64,000 bases of DNA, taken from an uncultured Oscillospiraceae bacterium. GTDB lineage: Bacteria; Bacillota; Clostridia; Oscillospirales; Oscillospiraceae. The notes under the pieces were generated by a model. That model was not told the DNA's origin. It made no database searches and was given only the letters and a program-made list of their open reading frames with translations. The stretch covers positions 1-64,000 of the forward strand of contig CAKUHU010000004.1 of NCBI GenBank assembly GCA_934659425.1, read 5' to 3'. Made by a program: the position numbers and the translations under genes. Below, in pieces: positions 52,886 to 60,832 of the stretch. Numbering within the stretch: the first letter of the stretch is position 1; each line of letters opens with the position of its first letter.

Positions 52886-55117
52886 TCACTGGGCGTAGTA
52901 ATTGATCAGACATCCGGCCAGCACGATGTCCCGTTCTTCCCGAGTCATGCCGGGGAGCTTTAAGGTGACCGGTTTCTCCGTACCATTTTGAATGAGCGCT
53001 GCCGGCACTTCTTCGCCGCTGCCTTCCAAAATAGCTTTGATGCCGGGGATATACAGCTGATCGCCGGGCTGGAGGTTCCAATCCTTCACATCCTCTGCAA
53101 TGAAGGGGAGCATGCCCCAGTTCACCACATTGGAGCGGTACCGCTTGGTGGCGTATTCTGAAGCCAGGTTGGCGCAGCCGCCCAGCACTCGCTGGCAGGA
53201 GGCAGCCTGCTCCCGGGCGGAGCCGTCGCCGGGCTTGAGGGCCATAATAAAGGAGCCCAGACCAGTGGTTTTTCCATCATAGTTTCCGAGGGCGGATGTC
53301 CCCTCTCCGCCCCTGCGCTTGACTTCTTCCAACTGGATGGCTTGAGCCCGGGACACATACTGGGGATCCTTGCGGCTCAGAGCGAACTGGGAGAGTTTGA
53401 TGGGGTTAGAGCGGTAGGAGGAGGTCTCCCCGGAGGGGATCAGCTCGTCGGTGGTGGTGACCGGGTCATAGATGGCGGCGCAGCAGGTGAGCAGGAGATT
53501 CTCCGGCAGGGGGATCTGCTCCGGCCAGTCGGCGATATTGGGGCCGAATTTCAACTCGGTGTCGGGCTGGGGATGGCCCACACCGTGGTAGACCCGGGAT
53601 TGATAGGCGCTGTCATCGTAGCGATAGGAGTCCTGGGGCCGGTCCACGGGGAGCAGCTCCTCGGGCAGCTCGTCCGCCCCGGTCAGGATGCCGCCGTTCA
53701 GCGCGGTGGCGGCGATGCTCCGGGCGTCCATCAAGGCTACGTAGGAGAGCTGACCGTCTGTAGGCTTGCTGCCCTCCCGGTTGGGGAAATTTCGGGTGGA
53801 GTGGCGGATGGAGAAGCCGCCGTTGCCGGGGACGTCTCCGGCACCGAAGCAGGGACCGCAGAAGCAGGAACGGATGCTGGCGCCAGCGGCCATCAGGTCG
53901 GTGATATACCCTTTCTTTGTCAACTCCTGGAGGATGGGCATGGAGCCGGGGTAGCAAGAGAGCCAGAAGCCCCCGTCACCGGTGGAATGCCCTTTCAAGA
54001 TCTCTGCTGCCCGAACCAGATTTTGATAGGTGCCGCCGGAGCAGCCGGCGATGACGCCCTGATCCACTACGAATTTTCCGTTTACGATCTTTTCCCGGAG
54101 GGAGGGGACAGAGCTCTTCAGCTCCAACTGCTGCTTGGTATCTTCGTCCACCTGGTGGAGAAGATCGTCCAAATTCGCTTTGAACTCCCGGATGGGGAAG
54201 GCGTTGGAGGGATGGAAGGGGAGGGCAATCATAGGCTCTACCTCATCCAATTTGATTTCCACCAAGCCATCATAATAGGCGCCCTCGGAGGGGGCCTGGA
54301 AGCGGAATTCCTCTCCCCGGCCCAGGGTCTTCATATGGCTCTGAGTGATCTCATCAGTAGACCACACGGAGGAAAGACAGGTGGTCTCAGTGGTCATGAC
54401 ATCGATGCCGGAGCGGTAATCCATGGAGAGGCTGGACACGCCCGGGCCGAAGAACTCCAATACGGCGTTTTTCACTGCGCCGGAGGGGAAGGTGGCACCC
54501 ACAAGAGCCAGGGCCACATCCTGGGGACCCACGCCGGGGCGGGGAGCGCCGGTCAGATAGACGGCAATGACAGGAGGATAGGAAATGTCATAGGTTTTTT
54601 GGAGGAGCTGCCGGGCCAATTCAGGGCCGCCCTCTCCGATGGCCATGGTGCCATAGGCGCCATAGCGGGTATGGGAGTCGGAGCCCAAAATCATTTTCCC
54701 CGGGGCGGCGTAGCGTTCCCGCATGTAGGAGTGGATGACCGCCTGGTGGGCGGGGACAAACTCTCCGCCGTATTTTTTGGCGGCGGATAAACCGAAAAGG
54801 TGATCATCTTCGTTGATGGTGCCGCCCACTGCGCATAGAGAGTTGTGGCAGTTGGTGAGCACATAGGGAACCGGGAATTTTTCCATTCCGGAGGCACGGG
54901 CCGTCTGGATGATCCCGACGTAAGTAATGTCGTGGGAAGCCATGGCGTCGAATCGCAGCCGAAGTCGGGACATATCTCCACTTTGGTTGTGGGTGGCCAA
55001 AATCTGGTAGGCCATGGTCCCCTTTCGGGCGGCCTCTAACTCAGAGGGGAGCTTTTTTGCAGGGATAAAACCGCCGTCTTGATAACAAACGCCGGTATGT
55101 GTTACCGATACCATCAT
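52886..55117 (-). CDS. Aconitase-family hydratase (YbhJ-like)
   Basis: A 743-residue member of the aconitase/isopropylmalate isomerase superfamily. The cluster ligands are Cys359 in GVIAGCSGGTYQN and the Cys420/Cys423 pair in CFCGPCFGAG; MILGSDSHTRYGAYGTMAIGEGG is the conserved active-site strand. The C-terminal swivel domain (about 610-740) includes ALGNYDGKTTGLGSF and SEYATKRYRSNVVNWGMLPF, in which the arginines may bind substrate carboxylates. Overall layout resembles E. coli YbhJ, whose reaction is not established, rather than canonical AcnA or AcnB. It is monocistronic. I use the ATG at 55117, eight bases after AAAGGAG; the GTG at 55135 is the end of the open frame. Confidence 0.85.
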   Translation of the reverse strand: MMVSVTHTGVCYQDGGFIPAKKLPSELEAARKGTMAYQILATHNQSGDMSRLRLRFDAMASHDITYVGIIQTARASGMEKFPVPYVLTNCHNSLCAVGGTINEDDHLFGLSAAKKYGGEFVPAHQAVIHSYMRERYAAPGKMILGSDSHTRYGAYGTMAIGEGGPELARQLLQKTYDISYPPVIAVYLTGAPRPGVGPQDVALALVGATFPSGAVKNAVLEFFGPGVSSLSMDYRSGIDVMTTETTCLSSVWSTDEITQSHMKTLGRGEEFRFQAPSEGAYYDGLVEIKLDEVEPMIALPFHPSNAFPIREFKANLDDLLHQVDEDTKQQLELKSSVPSLREKIVNGKFVVDQGVIAGCSGGTYQNLVRAAEILKGHSTGDGGFWLSCYPGSMPILQELTKKGYITDLMAAGASIRSCFCGPCFGAGDVPGNGGFSIRHSTRNFPNREGSKPTDGQLSYVALMDARSIAATALNGGILTGADELPEELLPVDRPQDSYRYDDSAYQSRVYHGVGHPQPDTELKFGPNIADWPEQIPLPENLLLTCCAAIYDPVTTTDELIPSGETSSYRSNPIKLSQFALSRKDPQYVSRAQAIQLEEVKRRGGEGTSALGNYDGKTTGLGSFIMALKPGDGSAREQAASCQRVLGGCANLASEYATKRYRSNVVNWGMLPFIAEDVKDWNLQPGDQLYIPGIKAILEGSGEEVPAALIQNGTEKPVTLKLPGMTREERDIVLAGCLINYYAQ

Positions 55118-55199
55118 TGGATGTTCTCCTTTCACAGCAGGCAGGAATGTCTTATATCATAGCAAATCCACGGGGAAAAGACAAGGTGAGATGTGTGCT

Positions 55200-56303
55200 T
55201 CAAATTTGATTCATTTTTACGATGCCGGTGATATGGTCACACAGACGATCAAAGGATTTCGCGTTCGTAGTCGGCGGACCGGGGATGGTCAAAATGGTCT
55301 GGGAGGCGAGATAGAGGGCCAGGGAATGGGGGGTCTTCCGAACCTCTAAGATCTCAGACATGGGAAGATTGATATAGTGAATATCGCCCATAACGGTGAT
55401 GTTTTTCAAATCGGCATACAGCTCCACATGCCGGCCGGGATGCATGATCAGGACAGGCCGGAGCATGGTGGTGAGCCGGCGCTCTAAAAGCGGGGTAAAG
55501 GCGGCAATATGCTCATAGTTAAAGGCAAGGATCAGCAGGCCGTACAGCAAATTGGCCCAGGCAGAGGTGCTGGTGGCGATGAGGTAGATCATGACCAGCG
55601 TCAAGGTGAGCTTTGCCGTGACAGATTTGTTCAAGACAAGGCGGGTGGTATAGCGCATACGCTGGGCATCCCGCTGGTCCCGGATATAGTCATTTTGGGT
55701 GTAGTCATAGCTGAGGCGGTACATGCCCTGCTTTTCCACAAAGGCCGCCTTTTCCTTGGCGAAACCGGCGCGGAGGCCCTGCTTGGCGATTTCCACAAAC
55801 TCCTGTTGGAAACGCTCCAAACCGCCCACCTTATCCAAAGCTTGGATGGGGATAATGTCTATGGGCTTGGCGTTAAATATGGGGAGAAGCAGGCCGTCCA
55901 GCTCTTCAAAGCCGCCAAAGCTCGCCCAGGTATATTCAGAGGAGAAGCCGCCGCTGGTGAGCTTGATCGAATCCTTTGAGATCCGTAGCCGGTGTTCTTT
56001 CCAAAAGTCATCATTGATATCACCGCTGTTCTTCATGGCGTTCAGCTCCCGGCCGGAACTGCGCCAGTACCGAAGCCGAAAAGTCAAGTTGACAGCGCTG
56101 AGGGCGACACAAAAAATCCCCATGGCCATCAGCTGTGCCCCTGCAAAAAGCTGCTGCACCACACATAGGACCAGTACGGCCAAGGGAAGGGCGGTCAAAA
56201 CAAGGGTAAACAAGATGTTGAGGGGGCTGCGCATCTTCGCCTTTCGCCGCAGTTGAATGTAATGACTGTAGTCGCTCTCGCTGATTTTATACTTGAGTTC
56301 CAT
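55200..56303 (-). CDS. Membrane protein with two tandem YcxB-like modules
   Basis: A 367-residue protein with an internal duplication. Module 1 (1-175): a short soluble start (YKISESDYSHYIQLRRKAK), two transmembrane helices (about 26-48 and 54-75), then a soluble beta domain (LRISKDSIKLTSGGFSSEYTW, GLLLPIFNAKPIDIIPIQAL). Module 2 (195-360): the same order, YRLSYDYTQNDYIRDQR, two helices (about 230-245 and 247-263), and HVELYADLKNITVMGDIHY with LALYLASQTILTIPG. The beta domain resembles the YcxB-like C-terminal domain, which usually occurs once in proteins of about 160-180 residues. Function is unknown. The start is the ATG at 56303 after GAGGAAAGGATTCGATGT. Confidence 0.75.
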   Translation of the reverse strand: MELKYKISESDYSHYIQLRRKAKMRSPLNILFTLVLTALPLAVLVLCVVQQLFAGAQLMAMGIFCVALSAVNLTFRLRYWRSSGRELNAMKNSGDINDDFWKEHRLRISKDSIKLTSGGFSSEYTWASFGGFEELDGLLLPIFNAKPIDIIPIQALDKVGGLERFQQEFVEIAKQGLRAGFAKEKAAFVEKQGMYRLSYDYTQNDYIRDQRDAQRMRYTTRLVLNKSVTAKLTLTLVMIYLIATSTSAWANLLYGLLILAFNYEHIAAFTPLLERRLTTMLRPVLIMHPGRHVELYADLKNITVMGDIHYINLPMSEILEVRKTPHSLALYLASQTILTIPGPPTTNAKSFDRLCDHITGIVKMNQI

Positions 56304-56540
56304 ACATCGAATCCTTTCCTCAAACAAGAGATTTTAGTGAATCATATCCTGCGCTGCCATTCCCCTCAGCAAATAAATTTATAGTAGGATACATAGGATA
56401 TAAATATAGCTCTTCATGGGGGAAAAATTGGACAAGGAAGGAGGGGCACATAAGGGCAGAAATATCCACTTTTCAAATTATATAACATAGTGATTATAAC
56501 TCGACTTCCCTGGAAAGACAAGAATATTTTCTGTGTAGTA

Positions 56541-56569
56541 TTGACAAATAAAAATCCGGACGCTATAAT
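56541..56569 (+). promoter_or_regulatory. Consensus promoter of the UroD-family/TTT gene set
   Basis: TTGACA (56541-56546), exactly 17 bases, TATAAT (56564-56569): both boxes perfect, 78 bp before the first ATG. The stretch 56304-56540 is AT-rich and shows no gene. Confidence 0.92.
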
Positions 56570-56646
56570 CAGAGTGCACAAAATGATGGTATGGGTAGTA
56601 CTTATTTACACTGGCGCAACTATGAAAAATGGGAGGTTGTATAATC

Positions 56647-57678
56647 ATGAATCGTGAAGAAAGGGTACGTGCGGCAATTGCCGGCCAGGAGCCTGACCGC
56701 GTTCCTGTCAGCGTATGGATGCATTTCCCCGACAAGGACCAAGACGCCCGCACTCTGGCTGAGCACATGGTGTGGTTCAACGAGGAGTATGACTACGACT
56801 TTATCAAAATGATGCCCATGGGCGCTTATGTCTGTCCTGACTGGGGCGGAAAGCTGACCGTCTTTGGCACCAAGCATGACGCCGTGGAGATCACCGAGCC
56901 CGGTATCGTTACCGTGGAAGACTACATGCACATGGAGCCGCTGGATCCCACCTACGGCACTTGGGGCCGCACCCTGCAGTTGAGCCAGTGGCTCAGCAAG
57001 CTGGCTAAGCCCAACACTCCGTACATTCAGACCATTTTCTCTCCGGCCAGTATCCTGAAGAAGCTGACGGGCGCCAAGGGCTCCAGCGCTGAGAAGCTCA
57101 AAGAGGATATGAAGGAGAACGCCGGGGCAGTGCACTATGCCCTGGAAGTGATCACTGAGACCGTGATCAACTTTGTGAAGGCCAACGCCGATGCCGGCGT
57201 GAGCGGCTTCTTCTTCGCCACTCAGGAGGCCACCTACAAGTCCATGGACGATCTGACCTTCGCTGAGTTCTGCAAGCCCTACGACATCCGCGTCCTCAAC
57301 GAGTGCATGAAGTACGGCTGGTTCAACGTGCTGCACATCCACGGCACCGATGTCATGTGGGAGACGTTGAGCAAGTATCCCTGCAATGTCATCAACTGGC
57401 ATGACCGCTTCACCGCTCCCGATTTGAAGGATGCCCGCGGCATCACTTCCAAGTGCTTGCTGGGCGGCCTGGCTGAGAACCCCGGTGGGATGACTCCCAA
57501 GCCCGGTGAGGGCAGCGTTCTGACCAGCGGCTTGAGCGCCGCGGAGATCAAGGCCCACGTCAAGGAAGCCATCGATATGGTGGACGGTAAGGGCCTCATG
57601 ATCGGACCGGGCTGCGTGGCTGATACCCATGCTACTCCCGAGGCTCTGCACGCTGTGAGGGCTGCTGTTGAGCGCTGA
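56647..57678 (+). CDS. Uroporphyrinogen decarboxylase family protein (probable methyltransferase type)
   Basis: A 343-residue TIM-barrel protein of the UroD superfamily, which contains uroporphyrinogen decarboxylase and corrinoid-dependent methyltransferases (MtaA/MtbA/O-demethylase type). It starts MNREERVRAAIAGQEPDRVPVSVW, has FDxxK-like YDYDFIKMMPMGAY, ADAGVSGFFFATQEATYK, NVLHIHGTDVMW with the histidine pair found in zinc-dependent methyltransferases, NWHDRF and LMIGPGCVADTHAT. No heme genes and no corrinoid protein lie beside it. The gene uses a narrow set of preferred codons, like the TTT genes downstream, suggesting high expression. The ATG at 56647 follows GGGAGGTTGTATAATC. Confidence 0.85.
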   Translation: MNREERVRAAIAGQEPDRVPVSVWMHFPDKDQDARTLAEHMVWFNEEYDYDFIKMMPMGAYVCPDWGGKLTVFGTKHDAVEITEPGIVTVEDYMHMEPLDPTYGTWGRTLQLSQWLSKLAKPNTPYIQTIFSPASILKKLTGAKGSSAEKLKEDMKENAGAVHYALEVITETVINFVKANADAGVSGFFFATQEATYKSMDDLTFAEFCKPYDIRVLNECMKYGWFNVLHIHGTDVMWETLSKYPCNVINWHDRFTAPDLKDARGITSKCLLGGLAENPGGMTPKPGEGSVLTSGLSAAEIKAHVKEAIDMVDGKGLMIGPGCVADTHATPEALHAVRAAVER

Positions 57679-57689
57679 GTGATCGGCAG

Positions 57690-57925
57690 AAAACCGACGC
57701 TCTTAACTCAGACCTGTAAAATAATCATTTCCGGTGAAGTAAGTATTATCAGCTGTGTTGGCATCATCTTTTTCGTCGCCTTGGGGTTTTTATCCTGGGA
57801 GAGAAACTGAAAATCAGAAGCTTGCTTGACATTGTTCTAATCCTTGCAGCGATATTGCTGCTCTATTTTGTGCAAGATAGTAAGGAGATTGGAAGAAGAA
57901 GTAAAATTTCTACAATTGAATAACG
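57690..57925 (+). pseudogene. Possible decayed membrane-protein fragment
   Basis: The 314-bp gap between the UroD-family gene and the CDF gene reads as hydrophobic segments in two frames: SIISCVGIIFFVALGFLSWE (stop near 57812), then FILGEKLKIRSLLDIVLILA with AAILLLYFVQDSK, to a stop at 57923. Joined by one frameshift they look like part of a small two- to three-helix membrane protein. There is no start with a ribosome site. It may be a broken gene, or chance in AT-rich DNA. Confidence 0.25.
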
Positions 57926-57992
57926 CACACTGCGTACAAGTGCAAAAGCATATGTTCGATAGACGTGTGACTAAATCATAGGGAGTGTTTTT

Positions 57993-58907
57993 GTGAAAGC
58001 TCAGCAAGAACAGGTAATGGACCCAGTGATGAGGGAAAAAATTGCCACGAAGGTGTCCTTTGTAGGAGTCGCCGGCAATTTGATCCTAACACTATTTAAG
58101 CTGTTTGCAGGTATCGTGGCGAACTCGGGAGCGATGGTGTCCGACGCCATCCATTCCGCTTCCGATGTGCTTGCAACCATCATCGTGTGGGTGAGCATGA
58201 AATTTGCCACAAAAGACGCAGACGAGGAGCATCCTTACGGCCATGAGCGGTTTGAATGTATTGCGGCATTGTTGCTGGCGTTCATTCTGGCCATCGCAGG
58301 CGCGGGGATCGCTTCTTCGGGAATCAAGAAAATCATCGGCTTGGAGCCCGTGGAAATACCCGGTATATTGGCGCTGGTCGCCGCCGGTGTTTCCATCGTC
58401 ACTAAGGAGATAATGTACCAGTACACCATTCGGGAAGCCCGCAGGATCAATTCCAGCGCGCTCACCGCGAATGCCTGGGATCATCGCTCCGACGCGTTCT
58501 CTTCGATGGGCAGCTTTGCCGGTATCCTGGGCGCAATTCTGGGCTTTCCCAAGCTGGATGCGGTGGCGAGCGTTGTGATCGCTTGCTTTATCCTCCATGT
58601 GGCCTATACCATCTTTATGGATGCGGTCAATAAGATGGTGGATCACGCCTGTGATAAGGAATTTGTAGAGGAGCTTCAAGAAAGTATCTCAAAGGGCGAA
58701 GGAATAGAGAACATCGATAGCCTTAAGACCCGGCTGTTTGGCGACAGAGTATATGTAGATGTGGAAATTGCGGTGGATGGGACGAAAAGTCTTACCGCGG
58801 CTCATGATGTGGCCAAGGCTCTTCATGACCGGGTAGAGGCGGAATTCCCTGTTGTTAAGCACTGCACTGTCCACGTAAACCCCGCGAAGAACGTTAGCGT
58901 GGGTTGA
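57993..58907 (+). CDS. Cation diffusion facilitator family transporter
   Basis: A 304-residue metal-ion/proton antiporter exporting divalent cations such as zinc, manganese or iron. It has six predicted helices in residues 20-215, the metal-site motif SDAIHSASD in helix II (Asp-x-x-x-Asp pattern), HPYGHERFE in the loop after helix III, DHRSDAFSS in helix V (His-x-x-x-Asp), and a C-terminal cytoplasmic domain (about 215-300) with DSLKTRLFGDRVYVDVEIAVDG and KHCTVHVNP. The GTG at 57993 follows AGGGAGTGTTTTT. It lies between the UroD-family gene and tctC; whether it shares their transcript is not clear. Confidence 0.93.
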   Translation: MKAQQEQVMDPVMREKIATKVSFVGVAGNLILTLFKLFAGIVANSGAMVSDAIHSASDVLATIIVWVSMKFATKDADEEHPYGHERFECIAALLLAFILAIAGAGIASSGIKKIIGLEPVEIPGILALVAAGVSIVTKEIMYQYTIREARRINSSALTANAWDHRSDAFSSMGSFAGILGAILGFPKLDAVASVVIACFILHVAYTIFMDAVNKMVDHACDKEFVEELQESISKGEGIENIDSLKTRLFGDRVYVDVEIAVDGTKSLTAAHDVAKALHDRVEAEFPVVKHCTVHVNPAKNVSVG

Positions 58908-58983
58908 CTTCTTGAAAAAGTTTTTTACTGTGTGAGCAGTGAAAAAATAGTAAGAAGAAACAATTGAAGGAGGAAAAGAAGAA

Positions 58984-60042
58984 ATGAACAAAAAAAGATG
59001 GGTCTCTCTTGCGCTGGCTGGCGTAATGGCGCTGTCTCTCGTGGCTTGCGGCGGCGGCACTACTGAGAGCAAGGCTCCCGAGGAGAGCAAGGCTGCTGAG
59101 AGCAGCAACGTTGATAGCAACTGGAATGTTACTCGTCCCGAGGGTCTGCCTGAAGGCTATCCCACCAAGGAGATCACCTGGATCAACTGCTTCTCCGCCG
59201 GCAGCACCGTGGAGACCTGTGTCCGTATTATGGGCCAGATCATCCGTGAGAACGAAGGCTGGAACAAGAGCATTGTGGTCAGCAACGTCGAAGGCGCCAA
59301 CGGTGCTATCGGCTGGCAGCAGGGTGTTAGCTCCGATCCTGACGGCTACACCACCTTCTTCTATCCCACCGCAGCTGTGATCACCTCTATGGCTGTTGAC
59401 GGCGGCTTTATGCCCGATGACCTGAAGATGGTCTGCACCATCATGGCTGACCCTGGCATCATCTGCGTGAAGGCTGACTCTCCCTGGGAGACCCTGGAAG
59501 ATCTGGTGAATGCAGCTAAGGAGAACCCCGGCAAGATCACCATGGGCTGCACTGCCGTCAACGGTTCTGAGGGCCTGGCTATTATCCAGCTTGAGGCTGC
59601 TGCCGGCGTGGACTTCAACGCGGTTCCCTTCGATGGCGAGACTGCCGTTCTGACCGCTGTTGCTGGCGGCCACTGTGATGCTCTGTGCCTGAACGTGGGC
59701 GACTGCCGCACCTTCTTGGATGACGGCTCTGTTAAGGCCCTGGCCACTGGTAATACTGAGCGTTCTGAGTTCTATCCCGACGTGCCTACTTACCAGGAGG
59801 CTGGTTATGACGTTGTCCAGCTGAACGTCCGCGGCATCGCAGTCCCCAAGGACACCGATGACGCTATCGTTCAGTATCTCTCTGACTGCTTCGAGGCTGC
59901 TGCCAACAGCGAAAGCTACCTGGAGCAGACCAAGGACATGAACATCCCCTATGACTTCCGGGGCTGCACCGATGCTCAGGAGCTGTTCGCCGACTTCCAG
60001 GAGACCTATGAGGCTCTGTGGGAGGTCAATCCCTGGGGCTAA
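58984..60042 (+). CDS. tctC: Tripartite tricarboxylate transporter substrate-binding lipoprotein (TctC/Bug)
   Basis: Extracytoplasmic receptor of a TTT carboxylate uptake system. The 352 residues start with a lipoprotein signal (ALSLVACGGG, Cys22) and a Ser/Glu/Ala linker (25-47). The Bug domain follows: EITWINCFSAGSTVETCVRIM, NVEGANGAIGWQQGVSSDPDGYTTFFYP, AKENPGKITMGCTAVNGSEGLA, VDFNAVPFDGETAVLTAVAGGHCDALCLN and PTYQEAGYDVV. The ligand is probably a carboxylic acid but cannot be named. Codon use is strongly biased, as in highly expressed genes. The ATG at 58984 follows GAAGGAGGAAAAGAAGAA. Confidence 0.93.
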   Translation: MNKKRWVSLALAGVMALSLVACGGGTTESKAPEESKAAESSNVDSNWNVTRPEGLPEGYPTKEITWINCFSAGSTVETCVRIMGQIIRENEGWNKSIVVSNVEGANGAIGWQQGVSSDPDGYTTFFYPTAAVITSMAVDGGFMPDDLKMVCTIMADPGIICVKADSPWETLEDLVNAAKENPGKITMGCTAVNGSEGLAIIQLEAAAGVDFNAVPFDGETAVLTAVAGGHCDALCLNVGDCRTFLDDGSVKALATGNTERSEFYPDVPTYQEAGYDVVQLNVRGIAVPKDTDDAIVQYLSDCFEAAANSESYLEQTKDMNIPYDFRGCTDAQELFADFQETYEALWEVNPWG

Positions 60043-60062
60043 TTTCCTGTTGACAGGAAAGC

Positions 60063-60165
60063 GGGTTTAGGGTAATCTAAACCCAAAAGCAAGAGGGGTC
60101 TAAGGGAGGACCCGAAGAGGGCGCCGGTATTGCGGTGCGTAAGCAACGGAGTACCGGCGCCTTTT
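60063..60165 (+). terminator. Three hairpins between tctC and tctB, the last terminator-like
   Basis: GGGTTTAG (60063-60070) pairs with CTAAACCC (60077-60084); GGGTC (60096-60100) with GACCC (60109-60113); GGCGCCGGTA (60120-60129) with TACCGGCGCC (60152-60161), followed by TTTTCCC. Together they could protect the tctC mRNA end and partly stop transcription, giving more receptor than membrane subunits. The rest of the gap to 60345 holds no gene. Confidence 0.65.
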
Positions 60166-60345
60166 CCCTGTTCATTTGTAAATATTTCACATTTTGCAAA
60201 GATGTATATCTACCTTTCCCATTGACAAGAACCACCATTTGGCCCGATGTTTGGGGAGGCTGCTGCCCCGAGGCATCGGTGGGGAGAAACAAAATTGAAA
60301 CGATCGTTTGCAAGCCATTCGATGGTTACTAAGGAGTGAAAGTGT

Positions 60346-60816
60346 TTGGATACGGAAAGCAAGAAAAAAAATGTATGGAACTGGAACTACCTGAGCTGCA
60401 TTTTCATGTACATCATCTCCGCGATTATCTTTATTGAGACCTTTAATATTGCGGAGCCTAATTCCAGGTATTTTCCCAGGATCCTGTGCGGACTGACTGT
60501 CCTGCTGTCCACCATTTTGCTGATTCAGGCCGCCCGCGGCAAGGAAGTAGATAAGGGCGAGGGCGAGCCCATCAGCTTTGCCGGCACCAAGAAGGCCGCC
60601 GGTATGTGCCTCATCCTGATCGGCTATGTTATCCTTAACATGCTGACTGGCTTCTACATCTCTACCATAATCTACCTCCCCATCGGCATGATCTATCTGG
60701 GCCAGCGCAACTGGAAGGTGATCGCCAGTATTAGCATTCTCCTTCCCGTGGCGGTATACTTCCTGTTCCAGAAGGTTCTGGCTATGCAGATGCCGGTAGG
60801 CAGTCTGTTTAAGTAA
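60346..60816 (+). CDS. tctB: Tripartite tricarboxylate transporter TctB family protein
   Basis: Small membrane subunit of the TTT carboxylate transporter. The 156 residues show four hydrophobic helices (about 17-33, 45-62, 86-103 and 107-140) and the family feature AEPNSRYFPRILCGLTVLLSTILL, with the conserved R-x-F-P before helix II. The start is a TTG at 60346 preceded by AAGGAGTGAAAGTG. It is followed 16 bp later by tctA and must assemble with it in the membrane. Confidence 0.9.
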   Translation: MDTESKKKNVWNWNYLSCIFMYIISAIIFIETFNIAEPNSRYFPRILCGLTVLLSTILLIQAARGKEVDKGEGEPISFAGTKKAAGMCLILIGYVILNMLTGFYISTIIYLPIGMIYLGQRNWKVIASISILLPVAVYFLFQKVLAMQMPVGSLFK

Positions 60817-60832
60817 GAGGAGGTACAAGAGA

